38,726 bases of DNA from an uncultured Oscillibacter sp. (lineage in GTDB: Bacteria > Bacillota > Clostridia > Oscillospirales > Oscillospiraceae): contig CANDBG010000020.1 in NCBI GenBank assembly GCA_947382875.1, positions 1 to 38,726 on the forward strand. Direction: 5' to 3'. Under the pieces are notes generated by a model that was not told the origin of the DNA, ran no database searches, and was given only the letters and a program-made list of their open reading frames with translations. The position numbers were made by a program, and so were the translations under genes. Shown here one piece after another: positions 25,743-33,987 of this stretch. Numbering within the stretch: the first letter of the stretch is position 1; each line of letters starts with the position of its first letter.

Positions 25743-27491
25743 ATGAAAAAGATTATCAATGATCCCTTGACCGTCGTCCGGGAAATGTGCGCCGGTATCG
25801 TCGAGGCGCATCCCGAACTGACCATGGATGTCAAGTATAAAGTCATCCACAAAAAAGAGCTGAACAAGGGCAAAGTGACCCTCATCAGCGGCGGCGGCAG
25901 CGGTCACGAACCCGCGCACGCCGGATTTGTCGGCAAGGGCATGCTGGATGCGGCGGTATGCGGCGACGTGTTTGCGTCTCCGTCCCAGATTCAGGTATAC
26001 AAGGCCATCCAGCAGACTGCCAGCGACGCGGGCACGCTGCTCATCATCAAGAATTACAGCGGCGACATCATGAACTTCCGCAACGCCGCGTTTCTCGCCC
26101 AGGAAGACGGCATTCACGTTGACTATGTGAAGGTCGACGACGATATTGCCGTCAAGGACAGCCTGTACACCGTAGGCCGCCGGGGCGTGGCGGGCACCGT
26201 GTTTGTCCATAAGATCGCCGGCGCGGCGGCGGAAGCCGGTAAGAACCTGGCGGAAGTCAAGGCCGTCGCGGAAAAGGCCGCGGCCAATGTCAAGAGCATC
26301 GGCTTCGCCTTCACCTCCTGCACGGTCCCGGCCAAGGGCACGCCTACCTTTGATATTGGCGAGGGTGAAATGGAATACGGCGTGGGCATTCACGGTGAAC
26401 CGGGCATTCGCCGGGAAGCGGTGGCGTCTGCGGCGGAACTGGCGTCCCGGATGGTGGAATCTCTCAGCCAGGAGCTGGGACTTCAGGGCAAGGAGCGGGT
26501 TGCCGTTCTGGTGAACGGCTTCGGCGCGACGCCCCTGATGGAGCTGTATCTGTTCAACCATGCGGTCACGAAAGAACTCGCCAAGAAGGGCGTGACCATT
26601 GCCCGCGTGTTTGCAGGCAACTACATGACCAGTATCGACATGGCGGGCGCGTCCCTGTCCATTTTGAAGCTGGACGACGAGCTGGAAAGCTATCTGAACG
26701 CTCCAAGCGACGCGCCGGCGTTCAAGGTGAGCGGTCCGGTGGCGGCTACGGAGCTGCTGGACATTGCGCAGACCGCCTCTGCGGGCGAGGCGGACTACGG
26801 CATCGAAACGCCGGCGGATTACGCAGTCGTGGGCGAGTCCCTGACGCTGAAAAACGTCATGTACATGGTGGACGCGATGTGTGAGTCTGCCATTCGGAAC
26901 GAGGTTCCGTTCTGCGAACTTGACTCCCACGCCGGCGACGGCGACTTCGGCATGAGCATTGCCAAGGGCTTCCGTCAGCTGAAAGCGGAATGGAAATCCA
27001 TCGTGTCGGCGGAGAATCTGGATATTTCCAGCTTCCTCAACGCCTGCTCTCTGGTAATCATGGAGCATTGCGGCGGCGCGTCCGGCCCGATTTGGGGCAG
27101 TGCGTTCCGCGCCGCGGCCCGGAGCGCACGGGGCAAGGAAACGCTGTCTGTCAGCGACTTTGCAGAGCTGATGCAGGCGGCTGTAAGCGGCATTCAGGCC
27201 ACTGGCGAGCGTTCCTTCGGACGCGGCGCCGTCGTGGGCGACAAGACGCTGATTGACGCGCTGGTTCCCTGCGCCGACGCCTGGACGGAAAACGCCAAGA
27301 AGGGCATCTCCTGGAAGGACGGCTTTTCCGCGGGTGCGGAGGCAGCCATGGCAGGCGCCAAGAGCACGGAAAAGATTGCCGCCCGTATGGGCCGTGCCGG
27401 CACGGTAGGCGAGCGCAGCATCGGCTGGGCCGACGCAGGCGCTTATGGTCTGGCGGTCATCTTCGGCGACGTCACCAACGGGCTGAAATAA
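25743..27491 (+). CDS. Dihydroxyacetone kinase, fused DhaK-DhaL (ATP-dependent type)
   Basis: 582 residues in one chain. The DhaK domain (about 1-330) has the SGGGSGHEPAHAGFVGKGML motif and the covalent substrate His H217 (GVGIHGEPGI). The DhaL domain (about 360-582) has the Mg-ATP aspartates D394, D399 and D401 (ELDSHAGDGDFG) and the CGGASGPIWGSAFR loop. Fusion of both domains without a PTS DhaM points to ATP as phosphate donor. The product, dihydroxyacetone phosphate, becomes glyceraldehyde-3-phosphate, the C2 acceptor of the sulfo-TK transketolase. Last gene of the operon, followed by a strong terminator. Other trioses or tetruloses are possible substrates for this family. Confidence 0.93.
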   Translation: MKKIINDPLTVVREMCAGIVEAHPELTMDVKYKVIHKKELNKGKVTLISGGGSGHEPAHAGFVGKGMLDAAVCGDVFASPSQIQVYKAIQQTASDAGTLLIIKNYSGDIMNFRNAAFLAQEDGIHVDYVKVDDDIAVKDSLYTVGRRGVAGTVFVHKIAGAAAEAGKNLAEVKAVAEKAAANVKSIGFAFTSCTVPAKGTPTFDIGEGEMEYGVGIHGEPGIRREAVASAAELASRMVESLSQELGLQGKERVAVLVNGFGATPLMELYLFNHAVTKELAKKGVTIARVFAGNYMTSIDMAGASLSILKLDDELESYLNAPSDAPAFKVSGPVAATELLDIAQTASAGEADYGIETPADYAVVGESLTLKNVMYMVDAMCESAIRNEVPFCELDSHAGDGDFGMSIAKGFRQLKAEWKSIVSAENLDISSFLNACSLVIMEHCGGASGPIWGSAFRAAARSARGKETLSVSDFAELMQAAVSGIQATGERSFGRGAVVGDKTLIDALVPCADAWTENAKKGISWKDGFSAGAEAAMAGAKSTEKIAARMGRAGTVGERSIGWADAGAYGLAVIFGDVTNGLK

Positions 27492-27517
27492 TCTCATACT
27501 CCCAAAAAACGGGAAAG

Positions 27518-27557
27518 CAGCTGCTGGTCAGAAGATTCTGACCGGCAGTTGTTTTTT
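27518..27557 (+). terminator. Terminator of the sulfosugar operon
   Basis: CAGCTGCTGGTCAGAA (27518-27533) pairs with TTCTGACCGGCAGTTG (27536-27551) with two G-T wobbles, and TTTTTT follows directly. It closes the 13-gene operon. Confidence 0.9.
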
Positions 27558-27650
27558 GCGTCAAACTCGCTTTTTCGCAAAGGAACGGAAGGAATTTCCT
27601 TTTTGCATTCTTCCAAATATCAGTAAATAGTTGAGTTTTTCACCGGTAAT

Positions 27651-27699
27651 TTGCATTTTTTGCATTTTGTATTGGATTCTGAAAAAAGTGTGATATACT
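27651..27699 (+). promoter_or_regulatory. Promoter of the AraC-family gene with TTTGCATTTT direct repeats
   Basis: TTGGAT (27672-27677), 16-bp spacer, TATACT (27694-27699) with an extended TGA just before it. Upstream, TTTGCATTTT occurs twice in tandem at about 27651-27671, overlapping the -35 side. Such direct repeats are a typical AraC-family binding layout, so autoregulation is possible. Confidence 0.55.
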
Positions 27700-27737
27700 G
27701 CATCTAAAATTTCTACAAGCGGAAAGGAAGGGTCCCC

Positions 27738-28589
27738 ATGGATGATATATCCTTCTCCATTTTCCCGAACGAAAATTTTCTGGACCTCCGCCCTTACCAG
27801 TACGGCTGGGAGCAATGCGCCCCGCTTCATTCCTTTGGTCCCTTTGTCCGGAATCACTACCTTTTTCATTACGTCATTTCGGGCCGCGGCAGCCTGGACG
27901 CAACCGCCCCTGACGGAATTGACCGTCGTTATGAACTTGGAGCGAACCAGGGCTTTTTGATCTGTCCCGGACTGGTCAACACCTATTCCGCTGACAAATA
28001 CGACCCCTGGAAATACACGTGGGTGGAATTCGACGGTCTCCGCGCACAGGAGTACCTGAACTGCGCCGGTCTTGGCCCGGCAAAACCGATTTACATTCCT
28101 CAAACCATCCCACAGGGCGAGGCCGTCCGCGACCGGATGCTGTATATCACAGAACATGCGAAGGCGTCGCCCCTGCACCTCGTCGGACAGTTTTTCCTCT
28201 TTCTCGACGCTCTGATTCAATCGTCGTCCTCTCGCCGCACAACCGCCGGCAATCAGCTTCATGACTTCTACATCCATGAGGCCGTCACGTATATGGAGCA
28301 GAATTATAAGCGCAGCCTGACCGTTGAGGAAATTGCCGATGTGTGCAATCTGAACCGCAGCTATTTCAGCAAGTTATTCAAGGATCACCTGGGCTGTTCG
28401 CCGCAGGAGTTTCTGATTCGGATGCGTCTGTCCAAAGCGACCGAACTTATGAAAACCAGCGCAAACTCCATCGGTGACATTGCCTCGGTCTGCGGGTATC
28501 CGAACCAGCTCCATTTCTCCCGCGCCTTCAAAAAGCGTTACGGCATCTCGCCGCGGGAGTGGCGTATGCAGCATAAAAACCAATCCTGA
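27738..28589 (+). CDS. AraC-family transcriptional regulator
   Basis: 283 residues. The N-terminal half is a cupin-type ligand-binding domain with the HYVISGRGSLDA block. The C-terminal 100 residues carry two helix-turn-helix motifs: SLTVEEIADVCNLNRSYFSK and, after the linker, SIGDIASVCGYPNQLHFSRA with FKKRYGISPREWR. Such proteins usually activate sugar-use genes when ligand is present. It lies between the sulfosugar operon and the sugar-kinase-like gene, with its own promoter and terminator, so it could act on either. ATG 27738 follows GGAAAGGAAGGG. Confidence 0.92.
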   Translation: MDDISFSIFPNENFLDLRPYQYGWEQCAPLHSFGPFVRNHYLFHYVISGRGSLDATAPDGIDRRYELGANQGFLICPGLVNTYSADKYDPWKYTWVEFDGLRAQEYLNCAGLGPAKPIYIPQTIPQGEAVRDRMLYITEHAKASPLHLVGQFFLFLDALIQSSSSRRTTAGNQLHDFYIHEAVTYMEQNYKRSLTVEEIADVCNLNRSYFSKLFKDHLGCSPQEFLIRMRLSKATELMKTSANSIGDIASVCGYPNQLHFSRAFKKRYGISPREWRMQHKNQS

Positions 28590-28590
28590 A

Positions 28591-28637
28591 AAAACGATTC
28601 CCCTTGTCCGTCCGGCGCGGATAAGGGGACGATTTTA
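28591..28637 (+). terminator. Hairpin after the AraC-family gene
   Basis: CCCCTTGTCCG (28600-28610) and CGGATAAGGGG (28618-28628) pair with one wobble; flanking AAAACGAT and ACGATTTT give a short T-run. Likely an intrinsic terminator, moderately strong. Confidence 0.7.
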
Positions 28638-28677
28638 TGTCACTGGAACGGTGTGGACGTACAAAAAGGAATTGGGA

Positions 28678-28706
28678 TTGAAAACTGGATAAATTTGTGA
28701 TATCAT
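28678..28706 (+). promoter_or_regulatory. Promoter of the sugar-kinase-like gene
   Basis: TTGAAA (28678-28683), exactly 17 bp, TATCAT (28701-28706), about 69 bp before the ATG at 28775. Confidence 0.6.
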
Positions 28707-28774
28707 CCTCTTATTACCCCTTGCACGTCCCTGCGGTGCGCCGCGAAACAAATAACGGATAAAGGAGCGTCATT

Positions 28775-30154
28775 ATGGATCGATTTGGCATCAATGTGAC
28801 TCTGAAACACACGCCTCCCCTGGACCCGGATTTTATTCCTCTCATGCGATTCAACCGCGCTTTTCTGGCCACGGCCAAAAAGCCGGTAGCCATTGCCGTG
28901 GAGCGGGCCGACGGCCAAATGGCTTCCTGTGAGACTTTTATCCACGGCACGCCGGAAATGGCTCAGGCAGATCACTACTACATCGAGCGGTTAGTGAAGA
29001 CGCTTCTATGGATGAAGGGCGGCTTCAAGGTTTACGTCAGCGGCGACGAGGGCGTTTACGAATACCTGAACTCCGTCTACTGCGCCGGAGGCCGGCAGGA
29101 ATTTGACTGGGACTATATGGCAAATGTCTTCGAGCGCCCCTTTGAGGTGGTGCTGGTGGATACGATTCCGGCGGCCAAGGACGCCCCCAAAGCCATCGGC
29201 GGTCATCTGGAAGGCTGCCGCATCGGCTTCGACGCCGGCGGTTCCGATCGGAAGGTTTCCGCGGTCATCGACGGCGAAACCGTTTACTCCGAAGAAGTGG
29301 TGTGGTTCCCGAAAATCAATTCCGACCCGGATTATCATTACGACGGCATTGTAAGCGCCCTGAAATCCGCCGCCGAACATATGCCGCGTGTTGACGCCGT
29401 GGGCGTAAGCTCTGCGGGCGTGTTCATCAATAACCGGACTATGAGCGCCTCGCTGTTCCTCAAGGTTCCCAAGGAAATTTACGACGAAAAGGTCAAGGAT
29501 ATTTATATGCGGGCAATCCGCGACACCTTTGGCGGCGTGCCCTATTGCGTCATCAATGACGGCGACGTGTCGGCTCTGGCCGGAGCCATGAGCCTGAACG
29601 ACAACAGCGTGCTTGGCATTGCCATGGGCACCAGTGAAGCCGTGGGCTATGTGGACGAGGAAGGCCGTATCACCGGCTGGCTGAACGAGTTGGCGTTTGT
29701 TCCCGTGGACGCCCAGCCCGACGCCATGCGGGACGAGTGGAGCGGCGACATTGGCTGCGGCGTCAAATATTTCTCCCAGGACGGCGTAATCAAGCTGGCG
29801 CCCCGGGCGGGGATTCAGCTGGACGAAAGTGCGTCTCCGGCTGAAAAGCTGAAAGCTGTGCAAAAGCTGATGGCCGAGGGCAGTGAGGCTGCCGCCAGGG
29901 TTTACGAATCCATTGGCGTGTACCTGGGCCACACTCTGGCGTATTACTACGAGCTGTACAACTGCCGTCATGTTCTGCTGCTGGGCCGCGTCATGAGCGG
30001 AAAGGGCGGCGACCTCATTCTGGACACCGCAAAAAAGGTGCTGGCTGACGAGTATCCGGAGCTGAACGGCAAAATCACCCCCGAGCTGCCGGACGAAAAG
30101 TTCCGTCGGGTAGGACAATCCATGGCCGCCGCCAGTCTGCCGGAGGTCCGGTAA
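28775..30154 (+). CDS. Sugar-kinase-like (ASKHA/ROK-type) protein with extra N-terminal domain
   Basis: 459 residues. The first 145 or so form a domain I cannot assign ([20 protein letters not shown] near the start). The ASKHA fold then begins with the phosphate-1-like [51 protein letters not shown] and [14 protein letters not shown] match ROK-type kinase motifs, including the catalytic-type Asp in INDGD. The usual ROK zinc motif (CxCGxxGC) is absent. It may phosphorylate a sugar or act as a sensor. It has its own promoter after the AraC gene. The transketolase route needs no sugar kinase, so its link to that pathway is open. Confidence 0.7.
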   Translation: MDRFGINVTLKHTPPLDPDFIPLMRFNRAFLATAKKPVAIAVERADGQMASCETFIHGTPEMAQADHYYIERLVKTLLWMKGGFKVYVSGDEGVYEYLNSVYCAGGRQEFDWDYMANVFERPFEVVLVDTIPAAKDAPKAIGGHLEGCRIGFDAGGSDRKVSAVIDGETVYSEEVVWFPKINSDPDYHYDGIVSALKSAAEHMPRVDAVGVSSAGVFINNRTMSASLFLKVPKEIYDEKVKDIYMRAIRDTFGGVPYCVINDGDVSALAGAMSLNDNSVLGIAMGTSEAVGYVDEEGRITGWLNELAFVPVDAQPDAMRDEWSGDIGCGVKYFSQDGVIKLAPRAGIQLDESASPAEKLKAVQKLMAEGSEAAARVYESIGVYLGHTLAYYYELYNCRHVLLLGRVMSGKGGDLILDTAKKVLADEYPELNGKITPELPDEKFRRVGQSMAAASLPEVR

Positions 30155-30210
30155 GGCGGCTGTGTGACCTGCGGCGGACGCCGCAATTCGGAGGAAAGGC
30201 GGGGGCCGGT

Positions 30211-30522
30211 ATGACGAATGAATCAGAGGAAGCCTTTCTGCGGGACTATCGTGGACTCCCGCAGGAATACAAAGAAAAGGCGTGGAAGTACCTGAAAAAG
30301 CTCCTGGAGCTTCAGCGTGCGGAGAACGAGTTGGACGGCAAGGTAAAGGGGCTGGAGGGAACGCCGTACAGCTGCAGCGGACAATGGGGAATCCGCTGTA
30401 ATTTCTGCGGCAGGCGGCAGGAGGACGTTGCCCGGCTGATTGCCGGTGCGGGCGTGTGCATATGCGAGCAATGCGTCGCGCTTTGCAGCAGCATTCTGGA
30501 AAAACCGGAAATGAGGCAGTGA
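30211..30522 (+). CDS. Small ClpX-type zinc-finger protein
   Basis: 103 residues. The C-terminal half is a ClpX-type C4 zinc-binding domain: [19 protein letters not shown], then [10 protein letters not shown], with ligands C63, C66, C85 and C88 at the family's 2-18-2 spacing. The AAA+ ATPase part of ClpX is absent. The N-terminal half is a charged helix ([19 protein letters not shown]). In ClpX this zinc domain dimerises and binds adaptors and substrates, so a free copy might modulate ClpXP or serve as an adaptor; that is inference. GGAGGAAAGG precedes the ATG by about 12 bases, a slightly long spacing. Confidence 0.8.
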   Translation: MTNESEEAFLRDYRGLPQEYKEKAWKYLKKLLELQRAENELDGKVKGLEGTPYSCSGQWGIRCNFCGRRQEDVARLIAGAGVCICEQCVALCSSILEKPEMRQ

Positions 30523-30526
30523 GAAA

Positions 30527-30883
30527 TCAGGGGTGTTTTCTCAGGATTTTGTCCATCGATTTGCCTTTTGCCAGTTCGTCAATCAGCTTATCCAGATATC
30601 GGATTTCCCGCATCAGAGGGTCGTCGACGTTCTCCACCCGTACCCCGCAGACCACGCCTCTGATCAACTGACGGTTTTCGTTAGGCGCGGGAGCATTGCG
30701 AAAGAAATCGCCATAGGCAACTTCCTTCCGGCAGCATTCCGTAAGCGTATCCTGACTGTAACCGGTCAGCCAGCAAATGATTTCGTCCACATCTTCTTTA
30801 GTACGGCCCTTGCGTTCCGCTTTGTTCACAAGAAGCTGATACACTTTTGGGAAGCTCATTTGAAACACTTTCTCGTTGTTCAT
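30527..30883 (-). CDS. DUF2200-family protein
   Basis: 118 residues starting [20 protein letters not shown] and containing [20 protein letters not shown] with GYSQDTL, the DUF2200 pattern. The tail [20 protein letters not shown] is also typical. The family is small, soluble and widespread in bacteria, with no established function. Start ATG 30883 has AGGAGCGG upstream; the open frame extends further to 31138 but that part has no matching site and overlaps the next gene. It converges on the zinc-finger gene with a 4-bp gap and no clear terminator between. Confidence 0.85.
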   Translation of the reverse strand: MNNEKVFQMSFPKVYQLLVNKAERKGRTKEDVDEIICWLTGYSQDTLTECCRKEVAYGDFFRNAPAPNENRQLIRGVVCGVRVENVDDPLMREIRYLDKLIDELAKGKSMDKILRKHP

Positions 30884-31035
30884 GTTGTTTATCCGCTCCT
30901 GAATTCTGAAATTTACAGGAAAAGTATAGCATATGCAAACGCTGGAAGTAAAGACGCAGATTTCCGGTTCAAAACCGGTACGTACCACGGAAAGGCGGAT
31001 GCGGTATAAAAGGATTTGAACGCAAAGATCCATGG

Positions 31036-31548
31036 TTGTCCCTTTGCGGGCTGAACTGCGGACTGTGTCCGATGCATTTGGGAAAGCACTGTCCCGGCTG
31101 CGGCGGCGGGGAAGGGAATGCGTCGTGTAAAATTGCAAAATGCAGCTTGGAGCACGGCGGGATGGAATATTGTTGCCTATGCGCTGAATTTCCCTGCGAA
31201 CGCTACGACGGAATTGACGAATACGATTCCTTCATCACCCACCAACGTCAGCGGGCTGATCTGGAAAAGGTCCGTCAGATGGGCGTGGAGGCTTATCAGC
31301 GAGAGCAGATGGAGCGGGTGCGTATTCTGGGGCGTCTGATGGAGGGCTGCAACAACGGACGGCAAAAAACGCTTTTTTGCTTGGCGGCGAACCTGCTGGA
31401 GCTGCAAAGTCTCCGTGAAATCCTGGCGGCGCTGGAGGCGTCCGACGGCCCGGCAAAGGTAAAAAGCGCACAGGCGGCGCAGCTTTTCCAGACGGCGGCG
31501 GAGACGCAGGGTGTGTCCCTCAGGCTGCGGAAAAAGGGCCGCGGGTAA
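31036..31548 (+). CDS. DUF3795-family cysteine-rich protein
   Basis: 170 residues. The N-terminal 65 residues hold ten or so Cys in the DUF3795 pattern: [20 protein letters not shown], then [11 protein letters not shown] and [12 protein letters not shown]. These probably bind zinc or an iron-sulfur cluster. The C-terminal part is helical and Arg/Glu-rich. Function unknown. The start is uncertain: the first usable codon in frame is TTG 31036, placing the Cys motif at the very N-terminus as usual for the family; the only Shine-Dalgarno-like sequence (AAAGGA, 31009-31014) is rather far away. Confidence 0.75.
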   Translation: MSLCGLNCGLCPMHLGKHCPGCGGGEGNASCKIAKCSLEHGGMEYCCLCAEFPCERYDGIDEYDSFITHQRQRADLEKVRQMGVEAYQREQMERVRILGRLMEGCNNGRQKTLFCLAANLLELQSLREILAALEASDGPAKVKSAQAAQLFQTAAETQGVSLRLRKKGRG

Positions 31549-31654
31549 ATTTAAGACTTTTGTAACAATTGACGCTAGTTTGTTTAACATCTTTCCGATA
31601 TCTTAATACTTGCAAGAGACAAAACTTCTTTTCATCCAATCTTCCTAAACCATA

Positions 31655-31690
31655 GGAAAGCGGGTCCGTCCAACAACGGACCCGCTTTCC
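31655..31690 (+). terminator. Perfect 15-bp inverted repeat, probable terminator
   Basis: GGAAAGCGGGTCCGT (31655-31669), loop CAACA-like, ACGGACCCGCTTTCC (31676-31690). The stem is perfect but no long T-run follows (only TCATCC). It lies in the 326-bp gap between the DUF3795 gene and the next transcript; the rest of 31549-31654 shows nothing recognisable. Confidence 0.6.
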
Positions 31691-31729
31691 TCATCCTGAC
31701 AGGATGGGTAAAATTTGCCGGATGGCCTA

Positions 31730-31758
31730 TTGTTTTTTGTAGAATGTGCCGATATACT
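31730..31758 (+). promoter_or_regulatory. Promoter for the coiled-coil protein and rlmI
   Basis: TTGTTT (31730-31735), 17-bp spacer, TATACT (31753-31758), leaving a leader of about 110 bases before ATG 31875. Confidence 0.55.
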
Positions 31759-31874
31759 ATATAAAGAGTGTTTGTAAAAACGAAACCCGTCCGGTCAGAG
31801 GCGTATGCAGCTGGCCGTCAGGCCCGCAAACCGTCGTTTTTGACGTTTGCCTTGATTCGATCAGGAGGATTGCA

Positions 31875-32597
31875 ATGGACATTACCAGCGTACCGGCAGC
31901 GGCTCCGCAGGTCCAGCCGCAAACCGCTCCCGCCGCAAGGGAGAAACCCGCCGGCACGTCCGGCGGCAGCGACGAAAAAACGCTCTACGAAATGATGCGG
32001 GACGCACAGGAGAAAATCGGCGCGCACAAGGACCGTCTGAAGGCCGCAAAGCCGAAGACGTCTTATGGCGACGTGCCAATGATGGCCTATTCGCGTTTGT
32101 CCCGCGCCAAAAACCGTGCGCAGGTGAACGCGGCGGCTGGCTACGCCCGACGACAGATTGCGCGTCTCAAGGCCGCTAAACACACCGACAGCGACAATGC
32201 CAAACAAATTCAGGCGGCCATTAACCAGCTGCAAAAGGCCGTCACCCGCGCCGGAAAGAAAAACCGCGAGCTGGACCGTGAAAAGCTGGCGGAATCCCGG
32301 CAGAAAAAGCTGGAAGCGGAACACCGTACGCGTCAGGCAAAGCGGGAACGCTTGGAGCTGCGCCGGAAACAGACGGCACGGATGCTTCGGGAATCCGGCT
32401 ATGTGCGGGAAGCGGAAATTGATAAACGGATGCAGTCCCACATAGCCGCCACACAGGCGGAGCTGCGGAATCAGGCGCAGGCGTTGTCGGCAGCGTTTCA
32501 GCCGCCGCCGGAAACGGTGGCGCAGGAGTACGCCGCCACGCAGGCAGCCGCCGCGCCGGAGGTCTCCGCCGATGGCGCGTTGGATCTGCAGGCATAA
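31875..32597 (+). CDS. Basic coiled-coil protein of unknown function
   Basis: 240 residues. A Pro/Ala-rich N-terminus (about 1-35) is followed by a long Lys/Arg/Gln-rich helical region, probably coiled coil (about 40-205): RLSRAKNRAQVNAAAGYARR, then KKNRELDREKLAESRQKKLE. An Ala-rich C-terminal tail follows. No signal peptide, membrane segment or known domain is seen. Start ATG 31875 is set by CAGGAGG at 31862-31868; the frame is open upstream to 31746 without a site. It stands 27 bp before the methyltransferase gene, likely on one transcript. The strong basic charge would suit nucleic-acid binding, but nothing more specific can be said. Confidence 0.7.
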   Translation: MDITSVPAAAPQVQPQTAPAAREKPAGTSGGSDEKTLYEMMRDAQEKIGAHKDRLKAAKPKTSYGDVPMMAYSRLSRAKNRAQVNAAAGYARRQIARLKAAKHTDSDNAKQIQAAINQLQKAVTRAGKKNRELDREKLAESRQKKLEAEHRTRQAKRERLELRRKQTARMLRESGYVREAEIDKRMQSHIAATQAELRNQAQALSAAFQPPPETVAQEYAATQAAAAPEVSADGALDLQA

Positions 32598-32624
32598 TTT
32601 GTCCGAAAAAGGAAGACCGAGCTT

Positions 32625-33854
32625 ATGAGAACAGAACGCGCGTATCCAAGCGTTTCCGTCACCTCCAAAGCGGAGGCCGCCATCCGGCGGGGGCACCCTT
32701 GGGTTTATGACGCCGAAATTGTGGCTGTTTCCGGCACGCCCGAGAACGGCGGATATGTGGATGTATTGGGGCGAAAGGGACAGTATCTGGGCACCGGATT
32801 TTTTTCCGGCGCATCGAAAATCCGGGTTCGTCTGCTGACCCGCAACGCCAACGACCGTTTTGACGCCGCCTTCTGGGAACGAAAGCTCCGCTGGGCCTGG
32901 GAGTTCCGGAAAACGGTTCTGGAACCGGAGGATTTGGACGCCTGTCGGGTGGTGTTCGGCGAGGCCGACGCCTTTCCCGGCCTGACAGCTGACAAGTTCC
33001 ACGACCTGTTGAGCGTACAGATTTTGTCAGTGGGCATGGAGCGCATAAAAGGTGAGTTACTGCCTAAGCTGGTGCAAATTCTGCGGGAAGACGGGCAGGC
33101 AATTCGCGGCGTTTATGAACGCAACGACGTTGCCCTGCGGGAAAAAGAGGGTTTGACACAGTTCAAAGGCTGGTTTTCCCTGCCGGGCGAGGCCGTGCCG
33201 GAATCCGCGGTGACGGAGATTGTCGAAAATGGTGTCAAATATTTGGTAGACATTGAAAACGGACAGAAAACCGGCTTTTTCCTGGACCAGAAGTATAACC
33301 GCCGAGCCGTGGCGCGTCTGGCGAAGGGCCGGGCGGTGCTGGATTGTTTTACCCATACCGGCTCCTTTGCGCTCAACGCGGCGCGGGGCGGCGCGAAGCA
33401 TGTAACCGCGGTGGATGTATCCAGGGCGGCGGTGGAACTGGCGCGGGCCAACGTGGAACGAAATGGTTTATCCGACGTGGTAGAATGCGTGGCGGCGAAT
33501 GTGTTCGATTTTTTGCCCGCGCTGGAAAAAGAGCCATCCTGTTATGATTTTATCATCCTGGACCCGCCCGCGTTTACCAAATCCCGGAAGACCGCAGCCA
33601 ACGCCATGGCCGGCTATAAGGAAATCAACTACCGCGCAATGAAGCTCCTGCCCCGCGGGGGCTATCTGGCAACCTGTTCCTGCTCGCACTTTGCGTCGGA
33701 GGAAGCCTTCGTTTCTATGCTGAAAGCCGCCGCGAAGGATGCAAACGTCCGGCTGCGGCAGATTGAGGCGCGGCAGCAAAGCGGTGATCATCCCATCCTC
33801 TGGGGCGTGGAGGAAACGAATTATTTGAAATTTTATTTGTTTCAGGTCGTTTGA
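32625..33854 (+). CDS. Class I SAM-dependent rRNA methyltransferase, RlmI-like
   Basis: 409 residues. An N-terminal PUA RNA-binding domain (about 1-75, RGHPWVYDAEI...) is followed by a RlmI/RlmK-type central domain (GQKTGFFLDQKYNR) and a Rossmann methyltransferase: motif I DCFTHTGSFALNAARGG, DVSRAAVELARANVERNG and catalytic LDPPAFTKS, then YLATCSCSHF. E. coli RlmI methylates C1962 of 23S rRNA; Firmicutes relatives are assumed to do similar cytosine-C5 modification. ATG 32625 follows AAGGAAG. No terminator is evident before the IS remnant downstream. Confidence 0.9.
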   Translation: MRTERAYPSVSVTSKAEAAIRRGHPWVYDAEIVAVSGTPENGGYVDVLGRKGQYLGTGFFSGASKIRVRLLTRNANDRFDAAFWERKLRWAWEFRKTVLEPEDLDACRVVFGEADAFPGLTADKFHDLLSVQILSVGMERIKGELLPKLVQILREDGQAIRGVYERNDVALREKEGLTQFKGWFSLPGEAVPESAVTEIVENGVKYLVDIENGQKTGFFLDQKYNRRAVARLAKGRAVLDCFTHTGSFALNAARGGAKHVTAVDVSRAAVELARANVERNGLSDVVECVAANVFDFLPALEKEPSCYDFIILDPPAFTKSRKTAANAMAGYKEINYRAMKLLPRGGYLATCSCSHFASEEAFVSMLKAAAKDANVRLRQIEARQQSGDHPILWGVEETNYLKFYLFQVV

Positions 33855-33900
33855 CCGGAGTTATTTCTCTTTGTTCAATGTGTATACGTACAGAAACGCA

Positions 33901-33930
33901 AGTCCAGTGGTATGAAGTCAAGGGGCGGTT
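33901..33930 (-). repeat. Shared 3' end of the IS110-type remnants (copy 2)
   Basis: The reverse complement of 33905-33925 matches 2375-2395 at 20 of 21 positions and occupies the same place, just past an IS110 transposase fragment. Divergence begins after CACTGnACTT, so the element boundary is near 33901. Confidence 0.55.
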
Positions 33931-33987
33931 AGAGGGCATAGCAGCGTCGGAATTCGGAGCCTCGTCCTCTCGCTGAGTTGGTTGCTT

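Noticed and set aside
12849-27491. Sulfo-EMP, sulfo-ED or transaldolase version of sulfoquinovose breakdown
   Set aside because: No sulfofructose kinase or sulfofructose-1-phosphate aldolase, no dehydratase or KDSG aldolase, and no transaldolase is encoded here.
25608-27497. Long minus-strand open frame opposite dhaKL (similar ones opposite yihQ and tctA)
   Set aside because: Same antisense effect of codon bias; no start site signals and no recognisable product.
30884-31138. Upstream extension of the DUF2200 gene to a start at 31138
   Set aside because: The added residues match nothing, overlap the DUF3795 gene, and the ribosome binding site AGGAGCGG fits ATG 30883.
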